Origin: Ligilactobacillus aviarius subsp. aviarius DSM 20655
GTDB lineage: Bacteria > Bacillota > Bacilli > Lactobacillales > Lactobacillaceae
Assembly: GCF_001436315.1 (NCBI RefSeq)
Contig: NZ_AYZA01000019.1
Location: 24,189-88,188, forward strand
Direction: 5' to 3'
Length of the DNA stretch: 64,000 bases
Position numbers and translations under genes: made by a program. Shown here piece after piece: positions 8,125 through 20,139 of the stretch (positions are counted from its first letter, which is position 1; each line of letters starts with the position of its first letter). A model generated the notes under the pieces. That model saw nothing but the letters and a program-made list of their open reading frames with translations. It was not told the DNA's origin and did no database searches.

Positions 8125-8838
8125 ATGGTACATCAAATTTATGCTGGGAAAGCAAAGGAAATGTGGACAACGGAAGATGAAAATGTTTTGCGGGTCGTTT
8201 ATTTAGACCAGGCGACAGCCTTAAACGGCAAGAAGAAAGACCATATCGATGATAAGGGGAAAACGAACAATGCAATTTCGACGTTGATTTTCAAATATTT
8301 TGAAGCAAACGGAATTGAAACCCACTTTATTAAAAGGATTTCGGATACCGAAGAACTTGTCAAAAAAGTCAAAATCATTCCGCTTGAAATGATCACCCGC
8401 AATTATTCTGCTGGCCACTTTGCAAGCCGTTACGGCGTTGAAGAAGGCAAAAAATTTGAAACTCCAGTTGAAGAGATGTGCCTTAAAAGCGATGAACTTG
8501 ATGATCCTGCAATTAATGCTTCTCAAGCAATCGCCCTCGGAATTGTTACCCAATCGCAATTAGATACGATGTGGGTAATTTCACGGAAAGTTGATCAATT
8601 ATTAACCCCGTTATTTGAAAAAGCAGGCATGCAACTGATCGATTTTAAGCTGGAATTTGGAACTTTACCAAACGGAAAAGTGATTCTTGCTGATGAATTT
8701 TCACCAGACAATTGCCGGTTATGGGATACGAAAACCCATCATCACTTAGATAAGGATGTTTACCGGAAAGACTTAGGCGAGTTGACCCCGGTTTACCAAG
8801 AAGTTCTTCAACGGTTAGAAAAGGTAATTTTACTTTAA
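8125..8838 (+). CDS. purC: SAICAR synthetase PurC
   Basis: PurC joins aspartate to CAIR with ATP to make SAICAR. The protein (about 237 aa) has the family N-terminus IYAGKAKEMW, where the Lys contacts ATP. PLEMITRNYSAGHFASRYG and the LADEFSPDNCRLWD metal site follow. AAAGGAG at 8108-8114 serves either TTG 8122 or ATG 8125; I chose ATG. It heads the second, longer purine block. Confidence 0.95.
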   Translation: MVHQIYAGKAKEMWTTEDENVLRVVYLDQATALNGKKKDHIDDKGKTNNAISTLIFKYFEANGIETHFIKRISDTEELVKKVKIIPLEMITRNYSAGHFASRYGVEEGKKFETPVEEMCLKSDELDDPAINASQAIALGIVTQSQLDTMWVISRKVDQLLTPLFEKAGMQLIDFKLEFGTLPNGKVILADEFSPDNCRLWDTKTHHHLDKDVYRKDLGELTPVYQEVLQRLEKVILL

Positions 8839-8851
8839 AAGGAGGAGCACA

Positions 8852-9100
8852 ATGAAAAAGTTTCGGGTATATGTAACGTATAAACCATCCGTTTTTGATC
8901 CCCAAGGTGATACGATCACTGACGCAGCAAAAGATTTAGGATATCAAACTATTCAGGCAATTCATGTTGGAAAATTCTTTGATATCGAAGTCGATGACTC
9001 AGAGGGAACGGCTGCTCAAACGGTTGAAGAATTAGCTGAAAAGTTGCTCGTAAACTTTAATCTCGAAGTTTATCGTTATGAACAATTGGGGGAAGATTAA
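8852..9100 (+). CDS. purS: FGAM synthase subunit PurS
   Basis: PurS is the small subunit that holds together the PurL-PurQ complex making FGAM from FGAR and glutamine. It has 82 residues, the normal length, with the ferredoxin-like pattern VYVTYKPSVFDPQGDTI. A strong AAAGGAGG precedes it. Its stop codon directly abuts the purQ start. Confidence 0.95.
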   Translation: MKKFRVYVTYKPSVFDPQGDTITDAAKDLGYQTIQAIHVGKFFDIEVDDSEGTAAQTVEELAEKLLVNFNLEVYRYEQLGED

Positions 9101-9766
9101 ATGAAAGTTGCAATCATTGTTTTTCCAGGATCAAATTGCGATAGCGATTTGCATTACGTTTTAGAAAACCTGTGCCATGTCAGCGCTGAATACGTTCCGT
9201 CAACGGCAACGAGTTTAGATGGATTCGATGCGGTCATGCTTCCTGGTGGATTTTCATACGGGGACTATTTGCGGTGCGGCGCCATTGCTGCTTTAACACC
9301 GATTATGGGAGCAGTTCGTCAATTTGCCGATTCAGGCAAGCCCGTGATTGGAATCTGTAATGGATTTCAAATTTTGACGGAAGCCCATTTGTTACCAGGG
9401 GTTTTGAAGAAAAATGATAATCTGAAGTTTATCTGCCGGCCAGTTGCGTTGCAGGTTGAAAATAATGCCACGCCTTTTACAACGAAGTACGTTAAGGATG
9501 AAAAAATTCATTTGCCGATTGCCCATTCAGATGGCAACTTCTACGCCGACCCGGCAACGATTGATGAGTTAGAACAAAATCATCAAATCGTTTTCCGTTA
9601 TGTTGATCAAAATCCGAATGGAAGTGTGAACGATATTGCGGGAATTTGTAATCGGCGCGGTAACGTTGTTGGAATGATGCCTCATCCGGAAAGAGCGTCC
9701 GAAAAAATTGTCGGCAATGATGACGGCTTCAAAGTTTTCCAATCGTTGCTTACGCTTAAGCACTAA
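9101..9766 (+). CDS. purQ: FGAM synthase glutaminase subunit PurQ
   Basis: PurQ supplies ammonia from glutamine to PurL. The class I glutamine amidotransferase nucleophile is seen in GICNGFQIL, the oxyanion region in [15 protein letters not shown], and the His-Glu pair in [10 protein letters not shown] near the C-terminus. At 221 aa it is a normal stand-alone PurQ, and it requires PurS and PurL encoded on either side. Confidence 0.97.
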   Translation: MKVAIIVFPGSNCDSDLHYVLENLCHVSAEYVPSTATSLDGFDAVMLPGGFSYGDYLRCGAIAALTPIMGAVRQFADSGKPVIGICNGFQILTEAHLLPGVLKKNDNLKFICRPVALQVENNATPFTTKYVKDEKIHLPIAHSDGNFYADPATIDELEQNHQIVFRYVDQNPNGSVNDIAGICNRRGNVVGMMPHPERASEKIVGNDDGFKVFQSLLTLKH

Positions 9767-9782
9767 AAATGGAGGTTAATTT

Positions 9783-12011
9783 ATGATTGATCAAGAAATG
9801 ACACCCCAGGAAATCAAAGCCCAAAAGCCATATCTTGAATGGGGACTAACTGAAAAAGAATATGATTACATTTGCGATCATCTGATTCACCGGTTACCAA
9901 ATTACACCGAAACGGGATTATTTGCGGTAATGTGGAGTGAACACTGTTCGTATAAAAAATCCAAGCCGTTGTTGAAACTTTTCCCGAATAAAAACGAACG
10001 CGTTTTACAAGGACCAGGGGAAGGGGCCGGCATCGTTGATATCGGTGATGATCAAGCCGTTGTTTTCAAAGCTGAAAGTCACAACCACCCATCAGCCGTT
10101 GAACCTTACGAAGGGGCAGCAACCGGAGTCGGTGGAATTTTACGCGATATCTTTAGTATGGGTGCCCGGCCGATCGCATCGCTTGATTCATTGCATTTTG
10201 GGGAAATCAATAATGCGCATACTCGTTATTTGATCAACGAAGTCGTTGCGGGAATCGGTGGTTATGGTAACTGCATGGGAATCCCAACCGTTGCGGGAGA
10301 AACGACGTTTGATGAATGCTATGAAGGCAACCCGTTAGTGAATGCTATGAGTGTGGGGTTGATGAATAAAAAGGATATCCAAAAAGGTCGCGCTTCAGGC
10401 GAAGGAAATCTGATCATGTATGTCGGTGCCAAAACCGGCCGGGATGGTATTCACGGTGCCACCTTCGCATCAACCGACTTTGACAGTGAACATGAAACCC
10501 AACGGTCAGCGGTTCAAGTTGGTGATCCGTTTATGGAAAAACTGTTAATGGAAGCCTGCCTTGAATTGATTCAAAAGCATGCTGACTGGTTAGTTGGAAT
10601 TCAAGATATGGGAGCTGCTGGTTTAGTTTCATCAAGTTGTGAAATGGCCTCTAAGGCAAACAGCGGGGTCAAGATGAACCTCGATTTGGTTCCGCAACGG
10701 GAAAACGGGATGTCAGCATATGAAATCATGCTGAGTGAATCACAAGAACGAATGCTTTTATGTGTAAAAAAAGGAAATCAAGAAGATGTGCGGCAACTCT
10801 TTGAAAAGTATAACCTTGATGTTGTCGTTATTGGGGAAGTAACTTCTGACCATCAATATGTATTAACACATCATGATCAAATCGTAACCGATATTCCGGT
10901 ATCGTCATTAACCGACGATGTTTTGCAAGAAAAGTGCCCTGAACGGCAACCGGAACGATTAACCCATCTTAAAGCAAATTCTCTTCCAAAAATTGATGAT
11001 CCTGCACAAACGTTAGTTGGCTTATTACAACAACCAACCGTTGCATCAAAGAAAGTTTTAACGCAAACGTATGACTCGCAAGTCCGGGCTTCAACCGTTG
11101 CCGGCCCGAATGCAACCAACGATGCCGGCGTGATTCGGGTTCGCGGAACGCAAAAAGGATTGGCGATGACCACGGACGGAAACGGTCGGTTTGGATATTT
11201 GAATCCGCGGGTCGGCGGTCAAATTGCGGTTCTTGAAGCCGCAGCCAATGTGATCGCGAAGGGGGCTCAACCGCTTGCGATTACTGACTGTCTAAACTTT
11301 GGTGACCCAAATGACCCTGAAGTATACTGGGAGTTTCACCAATCAATCGCCGGAATGGCAGAACTTTGCCGGGAACTTAATACCCCAGTCATTTCAGGAA
11401 ATGTTTCCCTTTATAACGAAAATAATGGTCAAGCAATTTATCCGACACCAATGGTTGGAATGGTCGGACTGATTTCAAATGTCGATCATGCAGTTTCAAA
11501 TCATATCATTCAGGATGAAAACCTAGTTTATGTTGTCGGCCAAACGAAAGATGATTTCAGTGGTTCAGAACTTCAAAAAATGCTGACCGGCAAGATTGAT
11601 GGGAAGGTCAATGAATTTGATTATCATCAAGCTGCATCAGCTTTGCAAAAAGCACTTACGGCCATGCAAGACCAACTGGTAACCGCTGCGCATGATGTCA
11701 GCGAAGGTGGCCTTGGGGTAACCCTTGCTGAAATGATTTTTGACACATCACTTGGAATGGACGTTGAAATGAACGATCAGGCCAACCGGTTGTTTAGTGA
11801 AACTCCGGGACGAATCGTCTTAACGGTTAAACCGGCGGACCAAGCTGCCTTTGAAAAGGTTCTTGGAAGCGCCGCAATGTTGATCGGGAAGACAACGGCG
11901 ACCCATGAATTAAAAGTCAAGACAACCGATGCGGAATTCAAGTTGAACGGAACGCAGCTTCAACGTCAATGGGAGGATGCAATTCCATGCTTAATGAAAT
12001 CAAAGGATTAA
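9783..12011 (+). CDS. purL: FGAM synthase large subunit PurL
   Basis: This is the small-type PurL (742 aa), the synthetase subunit that uses ATP and ammonia from Pur[14 protein letters not shown] near the N-terminus and the [20 protein letters not shown] loop are diagnostic, and two repeated AIR synthase-like halves follow. Length fits the PurLQS system rather than the fused ~1300-residue enzyme. Its 3' end overlaps purF, whose ribosome binding site lies inside this gene. Confidence 0.97.
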   Translation: MIDQEMTPQEIKAQKPYLEWGLTEKEYDYICDHLIHRLPNYTETGLFAVMWSEHCSYKKSKPLLKLFPNKNERVLQGPGEGAGIVDIGDDQAVVFKAESHNHPSAVEPYEGAATGVGGILRDIFSMGARPIASLDSLHFGEINNAHTRYLINEVVAGIGGYGNCMGIPTVAGETTFDECYEGNPLVNAMSVGLMNKKDIQKGRASGEGNLIMYVGAKTGRDGIHGATFASTDFDSEHETQRSAVQVGDPFMEKLLMEACLELIQKHADWLVGIQDMGAAGLVSSSCEMASKANSGVKMNLDLVPQRENGMSAYEIMLSESQERMLLCVKKGNQEDVRQLFEKYNLDVVVIGEVTSDHQYVLTHHDQIVTDIPVSSLTDDVLQEKCPERQPERLTHLKANSLPKIDDPAQTLVGLLQQPTVASKKVLTQTYDSQVRASTVAGPNATNDAGVIRVRGTQKGLAMTTDGNGRFGYLNPRVGGQIAVLEAAANVIAKGAQPLAITDCLNFGDPNDPEVYWEFHQSIAGMAELCRELNTPVISGNVSLYNENNGQAIYPTPMVGMVGLISNVDHAVSNHIIQDENLVYVVGQTKDDFSGSELQKMLTGKIDGKVNEFDYHQAASALQKALTAMQDQLVTAAHDVSEGGLGVTLAEMIFDTSLGMDVEMNDQANRLFSETPGRIVLTVKPADQAAFEKVLGSAAMLIGKTTATHELKVKTTDAEFKLNGTQLQRQWEDAIPCLMKSKD

Positions 12012-13444
12012 ATGAGGAATGCGGCATTTTCGGGGTCTTTAACTCACCGCATGCCAATCAGTTAACGTATATTGGACTGCATGCTTTGCAACACCGTGGT
12101 CAAGAAGGAGCAGGGATCGTAACGGTCGATGACGATCATCATTTTTATCAACACCGTGATCGCGGATTGTTGAGTGAAGTCTTTAAGGATTCAAATGACC
12201 TTCATCGGTTAGAGGGCCAAACCGCGATCGGTCATGTGCGTTATGGAACAAGCGGTAATAATTCGATTGCGAATGTCCAACCGTTTCTCTTTAAATTTAA
12301 CGATGGTGATCTCGCATTAGCCCACAACGGTAATTTGACAAATGCCCGGTCATTAAAGGTTCAATTGGAAAATAAAGGAGCGGTTTTCCAATCGAACTCA
12401 GATTCAGAAGTGCTGATTCACTTGATTCGGCAAAAACATTCAATGCCGTTTATGGATGCATTGAAGCAAAGTCTGAATGAGATTCACGGCGGCTTTGCAT
12501 TCTTGATTTTAAAGCAGGATGCCTTGATTGCCGCGTTGGACCCGAACGGAATCCGGCCATTATGTGTGGGTCAATTATCAAACGGGGCATATGTTGTTGC
12601 CAGCGAAACGTGTGCGCTTGACGCTGTAGGGGCAACGTTTGTCCGCGATGTTCAGCCGGGTGAATTGATCATCATTGACCGCGACGGCATGCACATCGAT
12701 CATTACACGACCGAAACGCAACTGGCAATTTGTTCGATGGAATATATTTATTTTGCTCGACCCGATTCGAATATTCACGGGGTGAACGTTCACCGGGCAC
12801 GGAAGCGGATGGGAATGCGGCTTGCAAAAGAACAACCGGCGGATGCCGATATGGTGATCGGTGTTCCCAATTCGTCATTATCAGCAGCATCCGGGTATGC
12901 TGAAGCCGCCCATCTTCCGTATGAAATGGGATTGATCAAAAATCAATACGTTGCACGGACGTTTATTGAACCGACCCAAGAACTGCGGGAACAAAGCGTC
13001 CGGATGAAGTTGTCAGCGGTCAGCGGGGTCGTTAAAGATAAGCGGATCGTTGTTGTTGATGATTCGATCGTTCGCGGCACCACTTCGATTCAGTTAGTTA
13101 AACTGTTACGCAATGCCGGTGCTCGCGAAGTCCATCTCCGAATCGCTTCACCGCCATTCCGGTTCCCGTGTTTTTACGGAATTGACGTTTCGACCCGGGC
13201 GGAGTTAATGGCTGCTAACCATAGTATTGCGGAAATGCAACGGTTGATCGATGTTGATAGCCTTGGATTTTTAAGTGTTCAGGGATTGATCGATTCAATT
13301 GCCGTTCCGGATGCGGGCGATGCACCCAACGGAGGGATGACCGTTGCTTATTTTACCGGCAAGTATCCAACACCATTGTACGACTATGAAGCGGGATATT
13401 TAAAGTCATTAAAACAGCAAAGGGGAATGTTTGATGAAGACTAA
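11987..13444 (+). CDS. purF: Amidophosphoribosyltransferase PurF
   Basis: PurF makes phosphoribosylamine from PRPP and glutamine, the first committed step. A short propeptide ([11 protein letters not shown]) precedes CGIFGVF, so the mature enzyme should begin with the catalytic Cys. The PRPP-binding loop is [14 protein letters not shown] start at ATG 11987, 10 nt after GGGAGG, rather than at the earlier in-frame ATG at 11969. Length 485 aa is typical. It overlaps both purL and purM. Confidence 0.97.
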   Translation: MLNEIKGLNEECGIFGVFNSPHANQLTYIGLHALQHRGQEGAGIVTVDDDHHFYQHRDRGLLSEVFKDSNDLHRLEGQTAIGHVRYGTSGNNSIANVQPFLFKFNDGDLALAHNGNLTNARSLKVQLENKGAVFQSNSDSEVLIHLIRQKHSMPFMDALKQSLNEIHGGFAFLILKQDALIAALDPNGIRPLCVGQLSNGAYVVASETCALDAVGATFVRDVQPGELIIIDRDGMHIDHYTTETQLAICSMEYIYFARPDSNIHGVNVHRARKRMGMRLAKEQPADADMVIGVPNSSLSAASGYAEAAHLPYEMGLIKNQYVARTFIEPTQELREQSVRMKLSAVSGVVKDKRIVVVDDSIVRGTTSIQLVKLLRNAGAREVHLRIASPPFRFPCFYGIDVSTRAELMAANHSIAEMQRLIDVDSLGFLSVQGLIDSIAVPDAGDAPNGGMTVAYFTGKYPTPLYDYEAGYLKSLKQQRGMFDED

Positions 13445-14498
13445 TCGATATCAAAAAGCAGGCGTGGATATTGAAGCCGGGAATCAATTGGTTGATCAAA
13501 TCAAAAAGGATGTCCAATCAACGCAACGGATTGGCGCTGACGGAAAAATCGGCGAGTTTGGTGGAATGTTTGACTTGAGTGCGCTTGGTCATTATCGGCA
13601 GCCGGTGCTTGTTTCCGGAACCGATGGCGTAGGAACCAAGTTAATGATTGCCCAAATGATGGATCGCCACTCAACGATTGGAATTGACTGTGTTGCAATG
13701 TGTGCCAATGACATTTTAGCCCAGGGAGCAGAACCATTGTTTTTCCTTGACTACATTGCGACGGGGAAAAATGATCCGGATAAACTTGCTGAAGTCGTTA
13801 AGGGCGTTGCGGCCGGTTGTCGCCAGGCTGGAATGGCAATCATTGGCGGTGAAACGGCGGAAATGCCTGGAATGTATCCGGCTAACGAGTATGACATTGC
13901 TGGCTTTGGAACGGGAATTGCTGAACGTGATCGGTTATTGACCACTGATGATCCGCAAGCTGACGATGTCTTGATTGGCATTGCATCATCTGGCTTGCAT
14001 TCAAACGGCTTTTCCCTTGTTCGGCAAATCTTATTCAATGAAGCGGGGTTCAAGGTTACGGATCAACTTGATGAGCTTGACGGGCAAACCTTAGGCGAAG
14101 CATTGCTTACACCGACAAAAATCTACGTTCAATCAGTTTTGCCGTTAGTCAAAGCAGGACAGATTCACGGCATTGCGCATATTACCGGTGGCGGGTTGCT
14201 TGAAAACGTTCCGCGGATGTTTGCGTCGAATTTAAAAGCTGAAGTCACGGTTAACTGGTCGATTCCAGCAATCTTTAACCTTTTGCAAAAGCAAGAAAAT
14301 TTAGATTGGCATGATTGTTTCCTGACGTTCAACATGGGAATTGGCCTCGTGTTAGCCGTTGCCCCGCAAAATGCGGATACAGTTTTGAATCAATTGCGGG
14401 CGCAAGGTGAAACGGCGTGGATGATCGGCAAATTATCAAGGCGGCAAGCCAATCAAGCCTCAATCAAAATTTTGGTCGATGGGGGTGAGATCGAATGA
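13434..14498 (+). CDS. purM: AIR synthetase PurM
   Basis: PurM closes the imidazole ring of FGAM with ATP. The 354-residue protein begins KAGVDIEAGNQLV and carries VSGTDGVGTKL, the ATP- and substrate-binding stretch, and GGETAEMPGMY. A TTG at 13431 is directly upstream of the chosen ATG; AGGGG at 13421-13425 fits the ATG. It overlaps purF by 11 nt and purN by 4 nt (ATGA). Confidence 0.96.
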   Translation: MKTNRYQKAGVDIEAGNQLVDQIKKDVQSTQRIGADGKIGEFGGMFDLSALGHYRQPVLVSGTDGVGTKLMIAQMMDRHSTIGIDCVAMCANDILAQGAEPLFFLDYIATGKNDPDKLAEVVKGVAAGCRQAGMAIIGGETAEMPGMYPANEYDIAGFGTGIAERDRLLTTDDPQADDVLIGIASSGLHSNGFSLVRQILFNEAGFKVTDQLDELDGQTLGEALLTPTKIYVQSVLPLVKAGQIHGIAHITGGGLLENVPRMFASNLKAEVTVNWSIPAIFNLLQKQENLDWHDCFLTFNMGIGLVLAVAPQNADTVLNQLRAQGETAWMIGKLSRRQANQASIKILVDGGEIE

Positions 14499-15094
14499 GA
14501 GTTGCAATTTTTGCGTCGGGCAACGGAACAAATTTTGAAACGTTAGTCCAGGCATTCAACCGGCATGAAATTCAGCATGGCAAGGTGGTTTTACTTTTCT
14601 GTGACCATCCGAATGCCCCGGTGATCCAGCGGGCAAAGCGGTTGCAGATTCCGTACGAAACCTTTCCGTTGAAACAGTTTGCTTCGAAAGCAGAATATGA
14701 ACAGGCAATTTTAACCAAGCTTCAGGAATATCAAGTTGATTTGATTGCCCTTGCCGGTTATATGCGGGTGATTGGACCGACGATTTTGAGTCATTATCCA
14801 AAACGAATCATTAACCTTCATCCGGCATACTTGCCTGAATTTCAAGGATTGCATGCAATTGAACGCGCGTTTGATGATCACCTGCAAAATGGCCGGACAC
14901 AAACCGGGGTAACGCTGCATTACATTGATGAAGGATTGGATACTGGTCCGGTAATTCGCCAAGAGCATGTTCCAATCAAGCCGAATGATACGTTGGATGA
15001 ACTTGAAACGCGGATCCATCAAACCGAACACCGGCTTTATCCTCAAGTATTAAATGAAATCATTTGTCAAATCAGTAAAGGAGAAAAAGAATGA
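14495..15094 (+). CDS. purN: GAR transformylase PurN
   Basis: PurN transfers a formyl group from 10-formyl-tetrahydrofolate to GAR. The 199-residue protein starts with [14 protein letters not shown], the phosphate-binding loop. It holds the catalytic [12 protein letters not shown] (Asn, His) and the downstream Asp in [13 protein letters not shown]. Start and stop are shared as ATGA with both neighbours, indicating tight coupling. Its cofactor is made by Fhs, encoded at 17958. Confidence 0.96.
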   Translation: MRVAIFASGNGTNFETLVQAFNRHEIQHGKVVLLFCDHPNAPVIQRAKRLQIPYETFPLKQFASKAEYEQAILTKLQEYQVDLIALAGYMRVIGPTILSHYPKRIINLHPAYLPEFQGLHAIERAFDDHLQNGRTQTGVTLHYIDEGLDTGPVIRQEHVPIKPNDTLDELETRIHQTEHRLYPQVLNEIICQISKGEKE

Positions 15095-16629
15095 AAAAAG
15101 CATTAATCAGTGTTTCAGATAAAACGAATCTTGTTCCTTTTGCCCAAGCATTAATTGAAAACGGCTATGAAATTATTTCAACGGGGGGCACCCGGAATTT
15201 CTTAAAACAAGTCGGCGTTCAAACGATTGACATTCAAGAAGTAACTCATTTCCCAGAAATTTTAGATGGCCGGGTTAAAACCCTTCATCCGAATGTCCAT
15301 GCTGGTTTGCTTGCTAAACGTGATCATGCCGATCATATGCAAACCTTAGCCGACCACGGAATTGATCCGATTGATTTGGTATGCGTTAACTTGTATCCAT
15401 TTAAAGAAACCATTTTAAAGGATCAAGATGATTTTGAAGGGGCAATTGAACAGATCGATATCGGTGGTCCAAGTATGTTGCGGGCAGCGGCCAAGAACTT
15501 CAAGGATGTAACTGTTGTTACGGACATCAACGATTATCAAAAGGTGATCGATGAAATTCAAGCCAATGGGGAAACGAGTTTGGCAACCCGGAAAGAGTTG
15601 GCAGCAAAAGTCTTTCGCGAAACAGCCGCCTATGACGCCTTGATCGCCCAATACTTCGATTACCAAACTGACGATCCAGCACCGCAAACATTGACTTTGC
15701 CATATCAATTGAAGCAAACGATGCGGTACGGTGAAAACAGCCACCAAAAAGCATGGTTCTACGAAGACGTTATCCCGAAGAGTTTTTCAATCAGCCAAGC
15801 TAAACAACTTCATGGTAAGCAACTTTCATACAATAACATCAAGGATGCGGATGCGGCATTACGGATCATCCGCGAATTTGATGAACCAACAGCGGTTGGC
15901 TTGAAACACATGAATCCATGCGGAATCGGTTGCGGAAAGACCATTGAAGAAGCATGGGACCGTGCTTATGAAGCTGATCCGGTTTCAATTTTCGGCGGAA
16001 TCGTTGCCTTGAACCGGAAAGTTGATTTGGCTACGGCTCAAAAATTACACAAGTTGTTCTTGGAAATCATTATTGCTCCGGCATTTGACGATGATGCATA
16101 TGATATTCTTGCCAAGAAGAAAAATGTGCGGTTGTTAACGCTGGACTTTGATCACCGCAGTGAACAACCGCGGCTTGAGACCGTCTCGGTAATGGGCGGC
16201 ATGTTGATGCAAGAACAGGATGACTTAGAAGAAGATCCAACTCAATGGAAGATCGTTACCCAAAAGAAACCAACCGCTGACGAATTGAAGACAATGGCAT
16301 TTGCATGGAAGGCCGTTAAGTTTGTTAAGTCAAATGCAATCTTAGTTGCTAACCCCAATCAAACGATTGGCGTTGGCGCTGGCCAACCGAACCGAATCGA
16401 TGCGGTCAAAATTGCAATTGACCATGCAAAGGATAAGTTGAATGATCAATCTGTGCTTGCCAGTGATGCCTTCTTCCCAATGGATGATTCCGTTGAATAT
16501 GCTGCTCAGCACGGAATTAAGCTGATCGTTCAACCGGGTGGCTCGATTCGGGACGAAGATTCGATCAAGATGGCTGATAAGTATGGAATTGTAATGGTGA
16601 TGACCGGTCACCGGCACTTCCGGCACTAA
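15091..16629 (+). CDS. purH: AICAR transformylase / IMP cyclohydrolase PurH
   Basis: PurH carries out the last two steps to IMP. The N-terminal cyclohydrolase (MGS-like) domain has [10 protein letters not shown] and [15 protein letters not shown]. The C-terminal transformylase domain has the catalytic KHMNPCGIG stretch and VVTQKKPT further on. At 512 aa it is normal. It needs formyl-folate, linking it to fhs downstream. Confidence 0.97.
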   Translation: MKKALISVSDKTNLVPFAQALIENGYEIISTGGTRNFLKQVGVQTIDIQEVTHFPEILDGRVKTLHPNVHAGLLAKRDHADHMQTLADHGIDPIDLVCVNLYPFKETILKDQDDFEGAIEQIDIGGPSMLRAAAKNFKDVTVVTDINDYQKVIDEIQANGETSLATRKELAAKVFRETAAYDALIAQYFDYQTDDPAPQTLTLPYQLKQTMRYGENSHQKAWFYEDVIPKSFSISQAKQLHGKQLSYNNIKDADAALRIIREFDEPTAVGLKHMNPCGIGCGKTIEEAWDRAYEADPVSIFGGIVALNRKVDLATAQKLHKLFLEIIIAPAFDDDAYDILAKKKNVRLLTLDFDHRSEQPRLETVSVMGGMLMQEQDDLEEDPTQWKIVTQKKPTADELKTMAFAWKAVKFVKSNAILVANPNQTIGVGAGQPNRIDAVKIAIDHAKDKLNDQSVLASDAFFPMDDSVEYAAQHGIKLIVQPGGSIRDEDSIKMADKYGIVMVMTGHRHFRH

Positions 16630-16647
16630 AAAGAAACGGTGAATAAG

Positions 16648-17898
16648 ATGAAGGTATTAGTAATTGGAAGCGGCGGCCGCGAATTTGCGATTTGCCGAAA
16701 ATTGAAGGCGAGTGCCCTGATCGATGAAGTTTACTGCGCGCCGGGCAATCCTGGAATGGAACGGATCGGTGTTCATTCAGTCGGAATTCAAGAAAATAAC
16801 TTTGAAGCATTGGCGGCATTTGCAAGCCAATATGCCATTACGTGGACAATGGTGGGGCCGGAAGATGCATTAGCAGATGGAATCGTGGATTACTTTACGA
16901 GCAATGGTTTGAAAATCATCGGGCCGGATAAACAAGCGGCCCAATTGGAAAGTTCAAAGGATTTTGCGTTGAACTTTATGCAAAAATTCCATATTCCAAC
17001 TGCGCAACATCAAACATGCACTTCAATGGAAGAGGTTGATGCGGTGCTTGCCCAAACTTCATACCCAACGGTCATTAAGGAAGATGGTCTTGCTGGTGGG
17101 AAGGGCGTCTTTATCGTTGAAAATCAAAAGGAAGCCCTGAAGGTTCTTGCAACCCTGAAAGTTTCGCCGCAAACCCCAGTGATTTTTGAAGAATATCTTG
17201 ATGGTCCGGAATATTCGATTTTTGTTTTGCTGAACCAAAAGTCATTTCAAATTTTACCGGTGGCACAGGATCACAAAAAAATCTTTGATCATGATCGCGG
17301 ACCAAACACGGGCGGCATGGGGGCTTACAGTCCCGTTCCGCAATTTGATCAGGCGGCGTTTGACCGGACAGTCAAAGAAATCGTTGAACCAACGATCAAC
17401 GGAATTCACACCATGGGTTTCAATTATACCGGAATTATTTATATTGGAATCATGATGACGGCCAATGGTCCGAAAGTGATCGAATATAATGTCCGGTTGG
17501 GTGATCCTGAAACCCAGGTCGTTTTGCCGCGGATTAAAAATGATTTTGGAAAATTGCTGACTGAATGCGTTGATCAGGAAGTCCTTGATCCGATTGAAGT
17601 CGATCCGCAAGCCTACGTCAACGTTGTCCTTGCAGCCAAGGGATACCCGCAAAACTATGTTAAGGGTCAATTATTACCGAATTTTGAAATTCAAAGCCGG
17701 GGGATGATCGATTACGCCAACGTTGCTGTTGATGACCAAGAACGATTGATCGGAAACGGCGGTCGGATTTTATCCGTAATCGGGATTGGCGATTCGATCA
17801 GAGAAGCCCAAGCGAATGCCTACGAAATCCTAAGCAATCATCCAGTCAGCCAAACATATTACCGGCATGATATTGCAAATCGCGCAGTTCAGAAATGA
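16648..17898 (+). CDS. purD: GAR synthetase PurD
   Basis: PurD is the ATP-grasp ligase joining glycine to phosphoribosylamine. The N-terminus VLVIGSGGREFAI is diagnostic, KEDGLAGGKGVFI is the ATP loop, and EYNVRLGDPETQV carries the metal ligands. I start at ATG 16648; an in-frame GTG lies 9 nt upstream. It is the last gene of the purine block, and no clear hairpin follows before fhs. The family usually has HAI where this protein reads FAI. Confidence 0.96.
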   Translation: MKVLVIGSGGREFAICRKLKASALIDEVYCAPGNPGMERIGVHSVGIQENNFEALAAFASQYAITWTMVGPEDALADGIVDYFTSNGLKIIGPDKQAAQLESSKDFALNFMQKFHIPTAQHQTCTSMEEVDAVLAQTSYPTVIKEDGLAGGKGVFIVENQKEALKVLATLKVSPQTPVIFEEYLDGPEYSIFVLLNQKSFQILPVAQDHKKIFDHDRGPNTGGMGAYSPVPQFDQAAFDRTVKEIVEPTINGIHTMGFNYTGIIYIGIMMTANGPKVIEYNVRLGDPETQVVLPRIKNDFGKLLTECVDQEVLDPIEVDPQAYVNVVLAAKGYPQNYVKGQLLPNFEIQSRGMIDYANVAVDDQERLIGNGGRILSVIGIGDSIREAQANAYEILSNHPVSQTYYRHDIANRAVQK

Positions 17899-17957
17899 GT
17901 TTTTGGCTTAAATAAGATATAATAAAAATTACTTAATTTACATAGGAGGTTTACGCA

Positions 17958-19616
17958 ATGAATGATATTGAAATTGCTCAACAAACAGAAATGGAACCAA
18001 TTGTTGATGTTGCTCACAAAGTTGGTTTAACTGAAGACGACCTTGAATTATACGGGAAATACAAGGCCAAGGTTTCACTACCATTGAAGAAGAAAACGCA
18101 AACCAAAGGGAAGATGATCCTGGTAACGGCGATCAACCCAACACCTGCGGGTGAAGGAAAATCAACCGTAACGATCGGGTTAGCCGATGCAATGAGTGCA
18201 ATCGGTAAAAAGACAATGGTTGCTTTGCGTGAACCTTCTTTAGGACCGGTTATGGGCGTTAAAGGCGGTGCAACCGGTGGTGGTTATTCACAAGTTGTCC
18301 CAATGGAAGACATCAACTTGCACTTTACCGGTGATATGCATGCCTTAACTGCCGCTAACAATACTTTAGCTGCTTTGATCGATAATCATATTTACCAAGG
18401 CAACGAACTTGGAATCGATCAACGGCGGGTGATTTGGAAACGCGTTTTGGATATCAATGACCGGGCATTGCGCCATACAGTGATCGGTTTGGGCGGTCCA
18501 ACTCAAGGGGTTCCGCGGGAAGACGGTTTTGATATTACGGTTGCTTCTGAATTGATGGCTGTTTTATGTTTGGCAACGGATCTGAATGATTTGAAAAAGC
18601 GGATCGGTCAAATCGTAATCGGCTATAACTTTGACCGCGAACCAGTAACGGTTGATCAATTAGGCGTAACTGATGCGATCACATTGCTTTTGAAGGATGC
18701 CATCAAGCCAAACCTGGTTCAAACCCTCGAACATACTCCCGCTTTAGTTCATGGCGGCCCGTTTGCAAACATTGCTCATGGCTGCAACAGTATTATTGCA
18801 ACCCGGACAAGTATGGAATTAGCTGATTACACGTTGACGGAAGCCGGTTTTGGAGCTGACTTAGGGGCTGAAAAATTCTTAGACATTGTATGTCCCCGGT
18901 TAGGCAAAACACCGGATGCAATCGTGATCGTTGCTACTGTTCGCGCATTGAAGATGAACGGCGGCGTTGCCAAGGACAATTTAAATGAAGAAAACGTTGA
19001 AGCTGTTCAAAAGGGATATGTCAACTTACAACGGCACATCCGTAACATGAAGCGCTATGGCATTCCGGTTGTAGTTGCGGTTAATAAATTTGCCACGGAT
19101 ACCGATGCTGAATTAAATCAGGTGATTGACCTTTGCAAGGCTGATAATGCGGATGCGTACATTTCAGATGGTTGGGCAAAAGGTTCAAAAGGCGTAATCG
19201 ATTTAGCCCACGCAGTTGTCGATGCTTGTGACCAAGAATCAGACTTCAAGCCGCTTTATCAACCAGAAGATTCAATTGAACAAAAGATTGAAACCTTGGT
19301 TACGAAGTTCTATGGTGGCGCAAAGGTTGAATACAGTCCAAAGGCTAAACGCCAAATCAAACAATTCGCCAAACTTGGCTGGGATAAAATGCCGGTCTGC
19401 ATGGCCAAGACCCAATATTCATTCTCAGATAATGCGAAGTTGCTTGGCGCTCCAACCGGCTTTACCGTTCACATCCGGGAATTTGTTCCAAAATTAGGGG
19501 CTCAATTTATCGTTGCGTTGACCGGAAATGTATTAACCATGCCTGGTTTACCAAAGGTTCCAGCCGCCAACGGAATGCATGTTGATGAAAACGGCAAGAT
19601 CAGCGGCTTGTACTAA
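17958..19616 (+). CDS. fhs: Formate-tetrahydrofolate ligase
   Basis: Fhs makes 10-formyl-tetrahydrofolate from formate, ATP and tetrahydrofolate. The P-loop [14 protein letters not shown] is clear, and the length (552 aa) is normal. AGGAGGT precedes the start. It lies 59 nt after purD. A perfect TATAAT at 17918-17923 suggests an extra promoter of its own, although the -35 is poor. Its position makes sense because PurN and PurH use its product. Confidence 0.97.
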   Translation: MNDIEIAQQTEMEPIVDVAHKVGLTEDDLELYGKYKAKVSLPLKKKTQTKGKMILVTAINPTPAGEGKSTVTIGLADAMSAIGKKTMVALREPSLGPVMGVKGGATGGGYSQVVPMEDINLHFTGDMHALTAANNTLAALIDNHIYQGNELGIDQRRVIWKRVLDINDRALRHTVIGLGGPTQGVPREDGFDITVASELMAVLCLATDLNDLKKRIGQIVIGYNFDREPVTVDQLGVTDAITLLLKDAIKPNLVQTLEHTPALVHGGPFANIAHGCNSIIATRTSMELADYTLTEAGFGADLGAEKFLDIVCPRLGKTPDAIVIVATVRALKMNGGVAKDNLNEENVEAVQKGYVNLQRHIRNMKRYGIPVVVAVNKFATDTDAELNQVIDLCKADNADAYISDGWAKGSKGVIDLAHAVVDACDQESDFKPLYQPEDSIEQKIETLVTKFYGGAKVEYSPKAKRQIKQFAKLGWDKMPVCMAKTQYSFSDNAKLLGAPTGFTVHIREFVPKLGAQFIVALTGNVLTMPGLPKVPAANGMHVDENGKISGLY

Positions 19617-19686
19617 TTTTGGAATTATACAAATCACTCAAAAAAAGGTAAACTAAATATCGAAGTTTAAAAACGGAGGTAGGAAG

Positions 19687-20139
19687 ATGCCTTTAATTGG
19701 TTATCTAGCGGTCAGTCTGATGATTTTCGGACTTGACCAGTTAGTGAAATATCTGGTCGTAACGCATATTAAACTTGATACGACGATCAGCTTTATTCCG
19801 CATGTTCTCTCGTTGAGTAATGTACGCAATGATGGCGCAGCATGGAGTATCCTTCAAGGGCAGCAGTTATTGCTGTTTGTGATTACGATTGCAGCGTTAG
19901 TGGTTATGCTTGTTTTGCTGAAGAAAAATCGGAATGATCGGTTGTTTGTCTGGGCATTGACCCTGATGATCGGGGGGACATTGGGTAACTTTCTTGACCG
20001 GTTGCGGTTAGGGTACGTGGTTGATATGTTTACCTTTGATTTTATGAACTTTCCGATTTTTAACGTTGCTGATTGTGCGTTGACGGTCGGGGTGATTTTA
20101 CTGATAATTGCGTTATTTACAGGTGATGACAATGAGTGA
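19687..20139 (+). CDS. lspA: Lipoprotein signal peptidase (signal peptidase II)
   Basis: LspA cleaves the signal peptide from diacylglyceryl prolipoproteins in the membrane. The 150-residue protein has four hydrophobic segments and the two catalytic aspartates in GNFLDRL and FNVADCAL. NVRNDGAAW is the other conserved loop. ACGGAGGTAGG precedes the start. It overlaps rluD by 8 nt, the standard lspA-rluD-pyrR order of Firmicutes. Confidence 0.96.
   Translation: MPLIGYLAVSLMIFGLDQLVKYLVVTHIKLDTTISFIPHVLSLSNVRNDGAAWSILQGQQLLLFVITIAALVVMLVLLKKNRNDRLFVWALTLMIGGTLGNFLDRLRLGYVVDMFTFDFMNFPIFNVADCALTVGVILLIIALFTGDDNE

Noticed and set aside
7874-8275. Minus-strand open frame across the purK-purC gap
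   Set aside because: It runs over a terminator, the PurBox region and the start of purC, has no family pattern and lacks a ribosome binding site.
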